The notes under the pieces are model-generated. The model worked only from the letters and a program-made list of their open reading frames with translations. It was not told where the DNA came from and made no database searches. 64,000 nt of DNA from Micavibrio aeruginosavorus. Its GTDB lineage: Bacteria > Pseudomonadota > Alphaproteobacteria > Micavibrionales > Micavibrionaceae. This document shows positions 54,864 through 64,000 of this stretch, one piece after another. The position numbers and the translations under genes are program-made. The stretch's first letter is position 1; every line of letters starts with the position of its first letter. The DNA is taken from contig CP066681.1 of the NCBI GenBank assembly GCA_016432265.1, positions 2,010,342 to 2,074,341 of the forward strand. Direction: 5' to 3'.

Positions 54864-56024
54864 TTAGCTGGCAGCCTTCTTCGCCTTGCGCCCTGCGGGA
54901 GTCTCATCGTTAGCAAGTTCAGCAGCAACGGGCCCATCCAGTGCTTCTGCGGCTTCTTCCGGGCTCTCAGGGCCAGTCAGCATCGCATCCGCTACCACCC
55001 CGGCTTGCTGGCGAATCTGGTTTTCCAGTTTGGCCGCGATTTCAGGGTTGTCTTTCATGAATTTCTTGGCATTCTCACGGCCTTGCCCGATACGCTGACC
55101 GTCATAGGCAAACCAGGCTCCCGATTTCTCCACAAGGCCTGTCTGTACGCCAATATCAATAAGCTCTCCGGTTTTAGAGATACCTTCGCCATACATGATA
55201 TCAAATTCAACCTGACGGAACGGAGGCGCCATCTTGTTCTTGACGACTTTCACGCGCGTCTGATTGCCCACAACGGTTTCACCGTCCTTGATCGAGCCGA
55301 TGCGGCGAATATCCAGACGCACCGAAGCATAGAATTTCAGCGCATTGCCTCCCGTTGTCGTTTCAGGAGAACCAAACATCACCCCGATTTTCATGCGGAT
55401 CTGGTTAATGAAGATCACAACGCAGTTGGAACGGGAAATAGATCCTGTAATCTTGCGTAACGCTTGCGACATCAAACGGGCCTGTAAGCCCACATGGCTG
55501 TCGCCCATCTCACCTTCAAGTTCGGCGCGCGGCACCAGCGCCGCCACCGAGTCGATCACCAGCACATCCACCGCGCCAGAGCGCACCAGCGTATCAGCAA
55601 TCTCCAGAGCCTGCTCACCCGCATCGGGCTGTGAAATCAGCAGTTCGTCAACATTGACGCCCAGTTTCTTGGCGTAACCCGGATCAAGCGCATGTTCCGC
55701 ATCAACGATGGCGCAGGTGCCCCCGGCCTTTTGCGCCTCGGCAATCACTTGCAACGCCAGCGTCGTCTTGCCTGAAGATTCCGGGCCGTAGATCTCGGTA
55801 ATCCGTCCGCGCGGCAGACCGCCAATCCCCAGACCAATATCCAGCCCGAGCGAGCCTGTAGAAATCGCTTCAACCTGAACATGGGCGTTTTCACCAGTGA
55901 GTTTCATAATCGAGCCTTTGCCAAAGGCGCGTTCAATTTGCGCAAGAGCGGCATCAAGGGCTTTGGATTTTTCGGCGGGGGACTGGCTCATATTGTCACC
56001 TGTTTTCAGCGCTGTTACGGACAT
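54864..56024 (-). CDS. recA: Recombinase A
   Basis: 386 residues from ATG 56024 (AAGGAG 8 bases upstream). Walker A GPESSGKT is at 80-87; Walker [10 protein letters not shown], and the L2/signature region follow. It promotes strand exchange and LexA cleavage. The upstream in-frame ATG at 56072 and the internal one at 55991 were judged less likely. A 12-bp inverted repeat lies about 90 bases upstream. Confidence 0.97.
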   Translation of the reverse strand: MSVTALKTGDNMSQSPAEKSKALDAALAQIERAFGKGSIMKLTGENAHVQVEAISTGSLGLDIGLGIGGLPRGRITEIYGPESSGKTTLALQVIAEAQKAGGTCAIVDAEHALDPGYAKKLGVNVDELLISQPDAGEQALEIADTLVRSGAVDVLVIDSVAALVPRAELEGEMGDSHVGLQARLMSQALRKITGSISRSNCVVIFINQIRMKIGVMFGSPETTTGGNALKFYASVRLDIRRIGSIKDGETVVGNQTRVKVVKNKMAPPFRQVEFDIMYGEGISKTGELIDIGVQTGLVEKSGAWFAYDGQRIGQGRENAKKFMKDNPEIAAKLENQIRQQAGVVADAMLTGPESPEEAAEALDGPVAAELANDETPAGRKAKKAAS

Positions 56025-56114
56025 GGTTTGTTCTCCTTTATTGTCACAGTTTCCGCAGTCCGGCAACGCCATCCCTGCTTACGATTCAACTTATCACCAT
56101 GCAATCGTACTCTA

Positions 56115-56148
56115 TTTGTTCTCTTTGTAAAGCCCAAAAGAGAACAAA
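56115..56148. promoter_or_regulatory. Inverted repeat in the recA / APH-kinase divergent gap
   Basis: TTTGTTCTCTTT (56115-56126) and AAAGAGAACAAA (56137-56148) are perfect 12-base arms separated by 10 bases. The arms contain GTTCTC/GAGAAC, reminiscent of but not matching the usual alphaproteobacterial LexA box (GTTC-N7-GTTC). It may be an SOS-type or other operator for recA and the divergent kinase gene. Confidence 0.5.
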
Positions 56149-56213
56149 ACAGGATTATCTGGGTATAATTTTCTTGAAGCACCGATCCTCACTCCTGTAT
56201 TATTTTCATAATC

Positions 56214-57158
56214 ATGAAAGAGAAGCTCAGAAAAGCTGGATTATTCATCGAACTCAAGCGACTCTGCCCGGCCTTTGCCCGTGGCGGCGCCGATGTGATT
56301 GGTAGCGGCTGGGGCGGTTTGGTCATCGATCATAAGGATGGAACCGTCAGCAAAGCATTCCTCAACCATGCCAATCCACGCGTCCCTGCCAAGAATAGAA
56401 AGGCAGACCGCGACTATATTTCTATAGAGGCAAAGAATTTGGAACTGATCTCAGGCGCATCGCTCGGTGGCGTTCTGACACCACGTCTGGTCGAGGATCC
56501 CATCCTGTTCGGCCACCATCAAACACCGAATTTCTTCGGCATCGTCAGAATGACACGCATCAAAGGCGAGCCGCTGTCATGGAATGACATTATGAAGACC
56601 ACAACCGCCGAGGAACGAAAATCGCACTTTGAACAAGCCGGTGAATTACTGGCCCGTTTCCACGCGCACGGCAAAACAATTCCCCGCCATAAAATGCACA
56701 TGCCCGATGCATCATGGGCGACGGGATTCAAGACATCACAAAAATTCAGCGACGAGACCAACCAGCTTCTGGTAGCCGCCAAAGAGTATTACCACAAGCA
56801 CGCAATCCCCGGATTCGTGCATGCCGATTATGCAGGGCGTAATATACTAAGACAGGGGGGAAAAATTACAGGACTGCTCGACTTCTCATTCTCAGGCCAT
56901 ATGCCAAGCCTTCTGCATGATTTCCGTGCCGTCCCGCAAGACGACAACATGATGGATCACTTTGTCGCCGGATATGAAAGAGCGGGCGGCGCTCCGGTTG
57001 ACCGGGTCATGACCAAAGTCACCGAGATCAATGATATTGCCGGCTGGCTCGACTGGATGGAACGGCGCGAGCCGGAAATGTACAGAGATCAATGGAATAG
57101 CCAGCATGAAAGACTGCAGGAAAAACTAAAGGGCGTGAAAGACGCCCTTTTGCCCTGA
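56214..57158 (+). CDS. APH/choline-kinase-like phosphotransferase
   Basis: 314 residues. The kinase catalytic loop is GFVHADYAGRNIL (HxDxxxxN), followed by the metal-binding GLLDFS. The N-terminal lobe VIGSGWGGLVIDHKDGTVSKAF supplies the Gly loop. It likely phosphorylates a small molecule. Substrate is unknown and antibiotic resistance should not be assumed. It diverges from recA with 189 bp between starts and ends 1 base before cckA's stop. Confidence 0.8.
   Translation: MKEKLRKAGLFIELKRLCPAFARGGADVIGSGWGGLVIDHKDGTVSKAFLNHANPRVPAKNRKADRDYISIEAKNLELISGASLGGVLTPRLVEDPILFGHHQTPNFFGIVRMTRIKGEPLSWNDIMKTTTAEERKSHFEQAGELLARFHAHGKTIPRHKMHMPDASWATGFKTSQKFSDETNQLLVAAKEYYHKHAIPGFVHADYAGRNILRQGGKITGLLDFSFSGHMPSLLHDFRAVPQDDNMMDHFVAGYERAGGAPVDRVMTKVTEINDIAGWLDWMERREPEMYRDQWNSQHERLQEKLKGVKDALLP
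57128..57151. terminator. Bidirectional terminator inside the 3' end of the APH gene
   Basis: AAAGGGCG (57128-57135) and CGCCCTTT (57143-57150) flank a 7-base loop and a T-run follows in both directions. It is placed within the last codons (KGVKDALL) of the APH gene and just past the convergent cckA stop, so it can end both transcripts. Confidence 0.65.
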
Positions 57159-57159
57159 T

Positions 57160-59667
57160 CTATCCCTCCAATGCTTCCTTCACCTTCGCCGCCAGTTGTT
57201 TCAGCGTGAACGGCTTGGGCAGGAACCAGATATTCTCACCCATATGGTCTTTCAGTTTCTCTTCCGTATAACCGGAAATAAAAATGATTTTGAGGTCGGC
57301 ACGCTGCGTGCGCAGCGTCTTGGCCAGTGTCGATCCATCCATGTTCGGCATGATCACATCGGTGATCATCAGATCAATCGGATAATCCTTGTTGGCCTCC
57401 AGAACATTGAGGGCATCTTCACCGCTCGATGCCTCCATCACTTCATAACCCTTGTTGGCAAGCGCCCGGGCGGAGAATGTACGCACCGCATCTTCATCCT
57501 CAACCAGCAGAATGCGCGCCATCCCGGTCAGATCGCGTCCGGCATCATCATCGGAAGTGGTTTCGATCGAAACCACTTCAGCATGACGCTCGCTTTCCTG
57601 AACACGCGGCAGATAGATGGTAAAAACAGTGCCTTCACCCACCTTGCTCTTGATATCGAGATAACCGCCTGTCTGGCGCACGATACCGTAAACGGTCGCA
57701 AGCCCCAGACCTGTGCCCTGCCCGACTTCCTTGGTCGTAAAGAACGGTTCCAGAATCCGCGTGATCAGTTCCGGTGGAATACCGCATCCAGTATCTTCAA
57801 CCGCCAGCGCCACCCATTGCCCCGGGGGCATTTCATCGGTCACGCAGGCAACGGGCTTCTTATTCTCGAACGAGAATGTGCGGATGGTCAGGTGACCGCC
57901 GCCATCCATCGCATCGCGCGCATTGACGGCGAGGTTGATCAGCACCTGTTCCATCTGGCCGGTATCGACCTTGACGAAACCAAGGTCCTGCCCGTGGATC
58001 ACCTGCAACTCGATATTTGCACCAATCAGGCGGCGCACCAGATGAGAAATTTCGGTCAGGATGTCGGTAATATCCTGCACCTTCGGGCGCAGCGTCTGCT
58101 GGCGCGAGAAGGCCAGCAACTGCCTGACCAGATTAGCTGCCCGGTTGGCGTTCTGCTTGATCTGCATGATATCAGAGAAAGACGGATCGCCCGGCTTGTG
58201 GCGCAACAACAACAGATCACAAAAACCGATCATGGCCGTCAGCAAATTGTTAAAATCGTGGGCAACGCCCCCCGCCAGTTGTCCGATGGCCTGCATCTTC
58301 TGCGACTGAACGAATTGCGCCTCCAGTTGCTTCTGCTGCGTGAGGTCGATAAAATGCAACACCAGACTTTCGCTGCCCACCAGTTTACGGGCGAACATTT
58401 GCACCGCGACGCTGCGATCCCGCCCAAGCAAAGTGATTTCCAGCGGGGCGGTCAACCCGCCGGTTTCAATCCGGTTTAAAGTCGACAGCACGCTGACGCG
58501 GAAATCTTCATGGATCAGCGCTTCGAAATGGCGTCCCTCGATATCCTCTATTTTATAAGAGAGCATGGAAGCCAGCGCCTGGTTACAATCGTTGAGTACG
58601 CCCTCGGAGTTGAGCATAACGATCCCGAGCGGCGCTTCTTCAAAGAAGCGTTGGAACCGATCCTCGGAGACTTTCAACGCCTGCCGCATGGCGCGCTCTG
58701 CCGTCAGGTCGTGCACAACGCCGCGCGTCCGCACCATTCCCGGGCCTTCATGCACCACGGCCTGATTGATCGCCGCCATGAAGGTTTTTCCTCCCGGCCC
58801 CTTCATAGAGATTTCAGCCATTTGCTTGGCGCCGCCGTTGGAAACGATATCGTAAGGCCGGGCATGAGCAGGAATTTCATGAAAGAAAGTGTGCAGACGT
58901 ACGCCGCTGAGCAATGTTTCAATATCTTCGCCCAGCCACCGGGCCAAAGTGGCATTCACAAAAACAAATTGCCCGCTTTCATTAACCGAGAAAAACCCGA
59001 CCGGAGCGTTGTCGGTAAAATCGATCAACTTCTCGCGCTCCTCGCGGATGGCCCGGTCAATCTCGCGCCTGTCGGTGATATCGTCGATCCGCCAGTGAAT
59101 ATATCCCGCCCAGCCTGATACCGGCTGCACTGTCACCATATACCAGGTTTCACGGTCATCGATCCGGCTGCAAAGCTCGATTGAATCCGTCAGGCCTTTT
59201 TGCGCCTGATCCGACAGCATCCGGAAATGAGTCATCGTCTTATCGTCGCTTTGGAACAATTTTGCCAGCGTATTCAGCGTCGGCGGGCCGAAACCCTCGC
59301 ACAAATGGCGGAATTTCTGGTTGGAGTAAACCGTATTGTCTGCCCCGTCGGTGATCAGGCGTCCGCCGCGACTGCCCTCCATAACCTCATGCAGGATTTC
59401 ACGCTCTTTTTCGCGCGCGCTGCGAATATGCAACGTCTTCTGGATAAAGAAGGAGATGCCCAACGCCACGACAAAGGCAACCCCGGCGGCTATGACCGCC
59501 TCTTTCTGGATATTCATCCAGATCGCCACCACCGTGCAGACCACGATGTAAAACAGCACCAGCAGCAAAGCAAACCAGACGCGCCACGGGTTTTCCTTGC
59601 CGCGTTCCTGCTCGATAGACGCCGGTTTGTGATGACGGGATATGAATTCTGAGTGATCGGTCTTCAT
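57160..59667 (-). CDS. cckA: Hybrid sensor histidine kinase CckA
   Basis: 835 residues: two membrane helices (about 30-52 and 56-78), three PAS-like regions (about 95-195, 215-325, 335-445), HisKA with H470 ([10 protein letters not shown]), an HATPase with [11 protein letters not shown] and GTGLGLATV, and a C-terminal receiver with D770 ([11 protein letters not shown]) and K818. The order and the HisKA sequence [19 protein letters not shown] are those of CckA, which drives CtrA phosphorylation through ChpT in alphaproteobacteria. The three-PAS layout is slightly longer than Caulobacter CckA (691). ctrA and chpT are not in the window. Confidence 0.93.
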   Translation of the reverse strand: MKTDHSEFISRHHKPASIEQERGKENPWRVWFALLLVLFYIVVCTVVAIWMNIQKEAVIAAGVAFVVALGISFFIQKTLHIRSAREKEREILHEVMEGSRGGRLITDGADNTVYSNQKFRHLCEGFGPPTLNTLAKLFQSDDKTMTHFRMLSDQAQKGLTDSIELCSRIDDRETWYMVTVQPVSGWAGYIHWRIDDITDRREIDRAIREEREKLIDFTDNAPVGFFSVNESGQFVFVNATLARWLGEDIETLLSGVRLHTFFHEIPAHARPYDIVSNGGAKQMAEISMKGPGGKTFMAAINQAVVHEGPGMVRTRGVVHDLTAERAMRQALKVSEDRFQRFFEEAPLGIVMLNSEGVLNDCNQALASMLSYKIEDIEGRHFEALIHEDFRVSVLSTLNRIETGGLTAPLEITLLGRDRSVAVQMFARKLVGSESLVLHFIDLTQQKQLEAQFVQSQKMQAIGQLAGGVAHDFNNLLTAMIGFCDLLLLRHKPGDPSFSDIMQIKQNANRAANLVRQLLAFSRQQTLRPKVQDITDILTEISHLVRRLIGANIELQVIHGQDLGFVKVDTGQMEQVLINLAVNARDAMDGGGHLTIRTFSFENKKPVACVTDEMPPGQWVALAVEDTGCGIPPELITRILEPFFTTKEVGQGTGLGLATVYGIVRQTGGYLDIKSKVGEGTVFTIYLPRVQESERHAEVVSIETTSDDDAGRDLTGMARILLVEDEDAVRTFSARALANKGYEVMEASSGEDALNVLEANKDYPIDLMITDVIMPNMDGSTLAKTLRTQRADLKIIFISGYTEEKLKDHMGENIWFLPKPFTLKQLAAKVKEALEG

Positions 59668-59727
59668 CCGGTGATTCTTAGCATAAATGAGAAAAGCTGA
59701 CGAGGCGTGGATTACGACAAAAACGCC

Positions 59728-61239
59728 CTATTCACGAATATATATATCGTATATCTCGTGAAACGGTGTTTTAACAGCAGGCCTCCTGTAAAACTCTTCC
59801 CGCACAATCCTTATTGCGTCGCGTTTGCGATAAGGGAACCATGCTTTTTTAAAAAACTCGTTCTGGCCCAAAACCGCCAGGACATCATCTTCCGGTTCAG
59901 GTTCGTGATAGAGAAGGATCACTCCGGGCTTGTACTTCTCCATGTCCTCCGCCACCATCCTTGCATAATAAGCCGTCAGATCCGGATCCCGCCTGTGCGA
60001 GAGATGGCGAACGAACCAGAAGCTGGAAAAGCGACTGGCATGCGGCTTGTCAGTATAGACGGACAGCGGTATCACAACGTTGGTACTGGCCGACTGCATC
60101 AGAAATCCGGAATCCGCTTTGTTGCGGAGCAGGCCCGCCACAGCCGTATTGCGATAATCGTTATGCGTTGTATAAGGGTTGGCCAGACTGAAACCATAAC
60201 CGGTCACCAAAAAAAACAGCGCCAAACCCAGACTACGCTGGCGCTGCGTGTAGCGCACCGGCAGATAGAAACCCGCAATCATCGCTGCCGCCGGCATCGC
60301 CAACGATAAATACGGAATCATGTGCAGCGAAAACCCCTTCATCTGCACGGCAAAGGGAATAACAGCAAGAAAAGACATCCCCGCCAGAAACCTAGCGCAA
60401 CGCTTATCTTCAGAGGCAGCCTCGGCAAAGTGGGCGAAGGCCCATAATAATCCTGAAAAAACCGCCAGCGCCGCCGCCGTTTTAAAGACGTCGTACATCA
60501 CAATGCCGGCATAAAGCTCAAGGCTCACCCGCAACAAAATATCACTGAGATAATCGCCGAACCACACGGCGACAATCAGCCCATAAAGAATGACCCCGCA
60601 CGCAAGGCACAAGAAATCGGGGTCGCGCAGAACCTTGAACCCGCGCCCGGAAAAAAAACGTTGCGCCAGCATACAGGCCGGCAGCAAACCGTAATGCGGT
60701 TTCATCAGGATAAACGGTGTTGCCAATATCAGAGTCATCCAGATCAGGGGTCGCCCACACTGCGGACGCGACAACAACGCTGCCTGTGCCAGCAGGAATG
60801 GAAGCAATGCCGCCGCGATCAGGTGATCCTTATTGCCAAATTCTATCTGGTACAAAAATGTCAACGGCATCAAATAGCCGATGATCAAGGCAGCAGCAGC
60901 AGCCTGACTTAAAGCGGCAGTTCTCAGGATCAAGAGCGCCGCCAGTGTTGCAAAAAGGGCAACAATACCCAGACCGTAAGCAAAACCCGCGACCCACAAA
61001 GGCAACCCAACGGTTTTCAGCCACGCCACGGGCAGATATATCAGATAACAAAGCGGTGGGTTGCTGTCATGAAAAGCCTCGCTCATGCGTGCCCCAGCTA
61101 TAAATTTTTCTGCCGCCAGCGACAGCCACGCCATATCGGCGGGAATGCTGACCTGCGCCTGCAAAAACGCCCAGGGAGCGAACATTAACAAGAACAATAG
61201 ACAGGGCAACACTGTCTTGCCCCACGCAGGCAGCCTCAT
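59728..61239 (-). CDS. Polytopic membrane protein, GT-C glycosyltransferase-like
   Basis: 503 residues with about ten hydrophobic helices and a C-terminal soluble part (about 390-503). The first loop contains AFHDSNPPLCYLIYLP, reminiscent of the D..NPPL acceptor loop of GT-C/PMT-type (GT39) glycosyltransferases. A following hydrophobic array fits that class. Sugar or acceptor is unknown. Its ATG overlaps the flhB stop (61236-61239, ATGA), so it is translated with the flagellar operon. Confidence 0.75.
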   Translation of the reverse strand: MRLPAWGKTVLPCLLFLLMFAPWAFLQAQVSIPADMAWLSLAAEKFIAGARMSEAFHDSNPPLCYLIYLPVAWLKTVGLPLWVAGFAYGLGIVALFATLAALLILRTAALSQAAAAALIIGYLMPLTFLYQIEFGNKDHLIAAALLPFLLAQAALLSRPQCGRPLIWMTLILATPFILMKPHYGLLPACMLAQRFFSGRGFKVLRDPDFLCLACGVILYGLIVAVWFGDYLSDILLRVSLELYAGIVMYDVFKTAAALAVFSGLLWAFAHFAEAASEDKRCARFLAGMSFLAVIPFAVQMKGFSLHMIPYLSLAMPAAAMIAGFYLPVRYTQRQRSLGLALFFLVTGYGFSLANPYTTHNDYRNTAVAGLLRNKADSGFLMQSASTNVVIPLSVYTDKPHASRFSSFWFVRHLSHRRDPDLTAYYARMVAEDMEKYKPGVILLYHEPEPEDDVLAVLGQNEFFKKAWFPYRKRDAIRIVREEFYRRPAVKTPFHEIYDIYIRE

Positions 61240-62306
61240 GGCAACTTTCCTTGCTGGCGGAACACGAAGGAAATCACTTCAGCCACGGCCTTATAGTGCT
61301 CCGGCGGCACGATCTCGTCGATGTCAATCACGCTATACAGCGTACGGGCCAGGGGCGCGTTTTGATATATGGCAACGTTGTTCTGCTCGGCGATTTCGCG
61401 AATTTTAAGGGCGATATTATCCTGCCCCTTGGCCACGCATACGGGGGCGTCCATTTCTTCAGGATTGTATTTAAGCGCCACGGCATAGTGGGTCGGGTTG
61501 GTGATAACCACAGTGGCGCTCGGCACGTTCGCCATCATGCGCTGACGGGCCTTTTCGGCGCGCAACTGGCGCAATTTGCCTTTGACCTGCGGATCGCCCT
61601 CGCTCTGCTTGTATTCGTCTTTCAACTCCTGTTTGCTCATGCGCATCTTTTTCATGTGCTCATTGCGCTGATACAGCACATCCAGCACAGCCACAACCAG
61701 AAGCACAACCAGAACGCCGGCCATCAGGCGCAGCACCAGCGCCAACATTTCCTTCATCATGGTTTCTACGGGCAGGCCGACCAGATGCTCCAGCTTGCCG
61801 AAGAAGGGGGCCAGCAGAGCATATCCCACCAGCCCCACGATCCCAAGCTTGAGAAGACCTTTGACAAACTCGACGATTGACCGCATCGAGAACAGGCGTT
61901 TGAACCCCTTGACCGGCGATATCTTGCCGATATCCGGCTTGATAACCTCGGGTGCAAAGAGCGGCCCTACCTGCGCGAACGGGCCGATAAAGGCCATGAA
62001 CATCAAACCCAGCAACGGCAGGGTCAGCAACCCCAGTATCTTCCAGAACGAAGCCCCCAGCGTTTCACGAAACCCGCCCGGCACCTGCGGCAGGTCGTGC
62101 GCATGCTCGATAAAACCGCGCATATAGACCATCATGTCAGTCATCAGCGATCCGGAAAGCGTGCCGATGAGCAGCGTCGCCATCAGCAGCATCAACCATG
62201 TGTTCATTTCACGGCTAAGCGCGATTTGCCCCTTCTTGCGAGCTTCTTCCAGCCGCTTCGGTGTAGGATCTTCGGTTTTCTGGGAATCGTCGTTCTCATC
62301 CGACAT
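61236..62306 (-). CDS. flhB: Flagellar export switch protein FlhB
   Basis: 356 residues. The N-terminal TEDPTPKRLEEARKKGQI, four membrane helices and the autocleavage site NPTH at 270-273 with ALKYNPEEM following are canonical. It switches type III export specificity from rod/hook to filament substrates. The start ATG 62306 is preceded by GGAGG that lies in the 3' end of fliR. Confidence 0.95.
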   Translation of the reverse strand: MSDENDDSQKTEDPTPKRLEEARKKGQIALSREMNTWLMLLMATLLIGTLSGSLMTDMMVYMRGFIEHAHDLPQVPGGFRETLGASFWKILGLLTLPLLGLMFMAFIGPFAQVGPLFAPEVIKPDIGKISPVKGFKRLFSMRSIVEFVKGLLKLGIVGLVGYALLAPFFGKLEHLVGLPVETMMKEMLALVLRLMAGVLVVLLVVAVLDVLYQRNEHMKKMRMSKQELKDEYKQSEGDPQVKGKLRQLRAEKARQRMMANVPSATVVITNPTHYAVALKYNPEEMDAPVCVAKGQDNIALKIREIAEQNNVAIYQNAPLARTLYSVIDIDEIVPPEHYKAVAEVISFVFRQQGKLP

Positions 62307-62309
62307 TGA

Positions 62310-63083
62310 TCATCCTCCACCGAAGAAGAACATCATGCCTTCATCGAATTTGGTCAACCAGAACAGCATGGCTGCCGAAAAGCTCAGCATCAGGGTCAAA
62401 AGGGATAGGGTAATCTGCAGGGGCAACGAAAGCATGAAAACCTGCACCTGAGGCATCAGGCGCGACAAGACCCCCATCCCGATATACAGCATCATCGAAA
62501 GGACGATAAACGGCGCCGCGATCTGTATCCCGACCATAAAGCTGCCGGCGACAGCCTTACTGATCAACTCCGCCATGCTTCCGGTGTCAGGTATCTGACC
62601 AACAGGGAATACTTCATAACTGCCGATCAGGCCATAAATCAGCAGATGGTGCATATTCGTCACAAAGATCAGCACGACACCCGTCACCGACAGCAACGCC
62701 CCGACCAACGACCCCTGCGTAGCCATGGACGGATTGAACACCTGCGCATTACCAAGCCCTGACTGCATCGAGATGATCATCCCGGCGGTATCGAGCGCCG
62801 ACATCAATATCCGCGCCACCGTACCAATAAAAATACCGACGATAAATTCAGAGGCGATCAGCACCAGCAGCATGACAGTCGACGGCACAGGGTTCGGCAA
62901 GAACGGCATCACCAGTGGCATCAGGACAAACGACAAGGATACGGCAAAATAGAGCCTTATATTCTGCGGGACGAAAGAGTCGCCGATCCCCGGCATAATC
63001 GTGGCGGCGGCCCCAATCCTGACAAAAGTTATCATGAAGGCGAAAACACCCTGCGTGATGAATGTCTGGAGAGTCTGTTCCAT
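62310..63083 (-). CDS. fliR: Flagellar export protein FliR
   Basis: 257 residues with six hydrophobic stretches: FAFMITFVRIGAAATIMPGIGD near the start, and the ASEFIVGIFIGTVARI and GLGNAQVFNPSM segments of the family. Membrane component of the flagellar type III secretion gate. Starts 3 bases after the fliQ stop. Confidence 0.95.
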   Translation of the reverse strand: MEQTLQTFITQGVFAFMITFVRIGAAATIMPGIGDSFVPQNIRLYFAVSLSFVLMPLVMPFLPNPVPSTVMLLVLIASEFIVGIFIGTVARILMSALDTAGMIISMQSGLGNAQVFNPSMATQGSLVGALLSVTGVVLIFVTNMHHLLIYGLIGSYEVFPVGQIPDTGSMAELISKAVAGSFMVGIQIAAPFIVLSMMLYIGMGVLSRLMPQVQVFMLSLPLQITLSLLTLMLSFSAAMLFWLTKFDEGMMFFFGGG

Positions 63084-63086
63084 TCG

Positions 63087-63353
63087 TTAGTTCAGCGCAA
63101 TCATGCGATCCGCAAGGGCCTGGGTAAAAGCGATTAGCGTGGCAACAAATCCTGGAAAGAGGACGAAAACAGCCAGCATCATCGCCACGATCTTGGGCAC
63201 GAACACCAGCGTGATTTCCTGAATCTGGGTCAGCGCCTGCAACAAGGCGATCGCCAGCCCCACCACCAGCCCGATCATCATCACCGGGGTGCCCAGTTGG
63301 ATCGAGATGAGGATCGCCTCACGGACGACTTCAATGATTTCGGTCTGATTCAT
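63087..63353 (-). CDS. fliQ: Flagellar export protein FliQ
   Basis: 88 residues with two membrane helices: VVREAILISIQLGTPVMMIGLVVG and the QALTQIQEITLVFVPKIVA pattern, which is the fliQ signature. Forms the export gate with FliP and FliR. First of the tightly packed fliQ-fliR-flhB group. Confidence 0.95.
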   Translation of the reverse strand: MNQTEIIEVVREAILISIQLGTPVMMIGLVVGLAIALLQALTQIQEITLVFVPKIVAMMLAVFVLFPGFVATLIAFTQALADRMIALN

Positions 63354-63424
63354 GAAAACCAGCCTAGCAGATCATTTTGCGATCAAAAACACAGTTTAGG
63401 AAACTGCCCCCAAAGGGTCTGCCC

Positions 63425-63736
63425 CTAGATGGGCATTCTCATAATTTCCTGGTAGGCATTCAGCATGCGGTCACGCACAGCTTGAACGGTTTGCAGCGTC
63501 AATTCCGCCTGCGTCATCGCCTCGACCACATCGGTCAGGTCGGCCTTGCCGATCACGGCGTCCGCCGTCGCCTTCTCGCCAGCACGAACCGTTTCTATGG
63601 CATCCTGCGTAGCCTGCTTGATCAACTGGCCGAACGAGCCCCCATCAGCCCCGGCAACACCCGCCCCTTGCCCAACTTTGGCGGTCTGAGCATAAAGCCC
63701 GGCGGCAGCGGCAGGATTGATATTATTCACGGGCAT
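63425..63736 (-). CDS. fliE: Flagellar MS-ring/rod junction protein FliE
   Basis: 103 residues. C-terminal TLQTVQAVRDRMLNAYQEIMRMPI is the FliE hallmark, and SFGQLIKQATQDAIETVRAGE is the central helix. FliE connects the MS ring to the rod. It sits 43 bases downstream of flgC and 71 bases upstream of fliQ. Confidence 0.94.
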   Translation of the reverse strand: MPVNNINPAAAAGLYAQTAKVGQGAGVAGADGGSFGQLIKQATQDAIETVRAGEKATADAVIGKADLTDVVEAMTQAELTLQTVQAVRDRMLNAYQEIMRMPI

Positions 63737-63779
63737 AAGGAAAACCTCTTAACGTTTTATATTATAACATAAATTTAGT

Positions 63780-64000
63780 TTACTGGCGCAACAGGTCAAT
63801 CGTCCGGTTCACCATATTGCGGCTTTGATCCAGAACCCCGAGGTTGGCCTCATAAGAACGCTGAGCTTCCCGCATATCCATCATTTCAACGATCGCACTC
63901 ACATTGGGCATTTTCACATAACCGTTTTCATCGGCTCCCGGGTGATCAGGCATATATTTCACAGGATAAGGTCGCTTGGTATCATCGGCAATCTTGGAGA
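63780..64000 (-). CDS. flgC: Flagellar proximal rod protein FlgC (partial, 5' end outside window)
   Basis: The C-terminal 73 codons are present, continuing past the right edge. The frame reads SKIADDTKRPYPVKYMPDHP then GADENGYVKMPNV and ends SYEANLGVLDQSRNMVNRTIDLLRQ, which is the conserved FlgC C-terminus. It is a component of the proximal rod. Gene order flgC-fliE-fliQ-fliR-flhB is the usual alphaproteobacterial one. Confidence 0.93.
   Translation of the reverse strand, partial: SKIADDTKRPYPVKYMPDHPGADENGYVKMPNVSAIVEMMDMREAQRSYEANLGVLDQSRNMVNRTIDLLRQ

Noticed and set aside
57196-58479. Long plus-strand frame (427 codons) opposite cckA
   Set aside because: Antisense to the conserved kinase and receiver domains of CckA, with no family features of its own.
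1-64000. tRNA genes, rRNA genes, insertion sequences, prophage or integrase genes
   Set aside because: Intergenic gaps were scanned for T-loop-like GTTCGAATC, terminal inverted repeats and transposase motifs; none was convincing.

Overview
The window looks like chromosomal DNA of an alphaproteobacterium. Supporting genes are a CckA-type hybrid kinase, a DUF1013/TrcR-type cell-cycle regulator, small DUF1192 and DUF465 proteins, the petABC (cytochrome bc1) operon, hemF, gluQ, a grxC-nit pair, a MoxR/DUF58/DUF4159 operon and a flagellar export block ordered flgC-fliE-fliQ-fliR-flhB. Two perfect TTAA-N7-TTAA sites fit CtrA control. The large repeat-rich surface proteins at the left end resemble what Micavibrio-like (Bdellovibrio-type) alphaproteobacteria carry, but that placement is inference from memory and was not tested.

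Layout. 1-7375 (minus) is a very large adhesin-like gene: a pseudopilin-like N-terminus followed by YadA-head-like beta-roll modules separated by near-identical cassettes. It is broken into three reading frames by two out-of-frame cassette junctions and runs off the left edge. 7919-13273 holds dsbB, two small membrane proteins, an HNH endonuclease and a secreted 14-repeat RCC1 protein whose every repeat has a cysteine pair. 13278-18116 is a lipid/envelope and translation segment: esterase, PAP2 phosphatase, a GluQ tRNA-modifying enzyme fused in frame to an LpxR-like outer-membrane lipid A deacylase, a small XRE regulator and an unknown protein.

18118-28733 contains nit, grxC, a UbiH-family monooxygenase, comF, two methyltransferases, guaC, a quinone oxidoreductase and a small unknown. 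28974-33660 contains the TrcR-like regulator, DUF465, an ALDH7 dehydrogenase and a Na/Pi cotransporter, followed by a decayed DUF924 gene. 34067-37274 is the bc1 operon, whose cytochrome b has an unusually long insertion. 37478-42820 has hemF, a nucleoside hydrolase, an unrecognised protein with a PRPP-loop-like motif, and cca with DUF1285. 42912-49679 is the four-gene MoxR operon. 49616-57158 has an orphan LuxR-type response regulator, a soluble lytic transglycosylase, dapA, smpB, a TrpF-like protein lacking the usual catalytic Cys, recA and an APH-like kinase. 57160-64000 has cckA, a polytopic membrane protein and the flagellar block.

No tRNA, rRNA, CRISPR array or insertion sequence was recognised. 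The most unusual items are the cassette-repeat adhesin with its frame-breaking junctions, the GluQ-LpxR fused frame with an A8 run at the fusion point, the insertion in cytochrome b, the Cys-less TrpF homologue, and the 14-blade Cys-paired RCC1 protein lying near dsbB.
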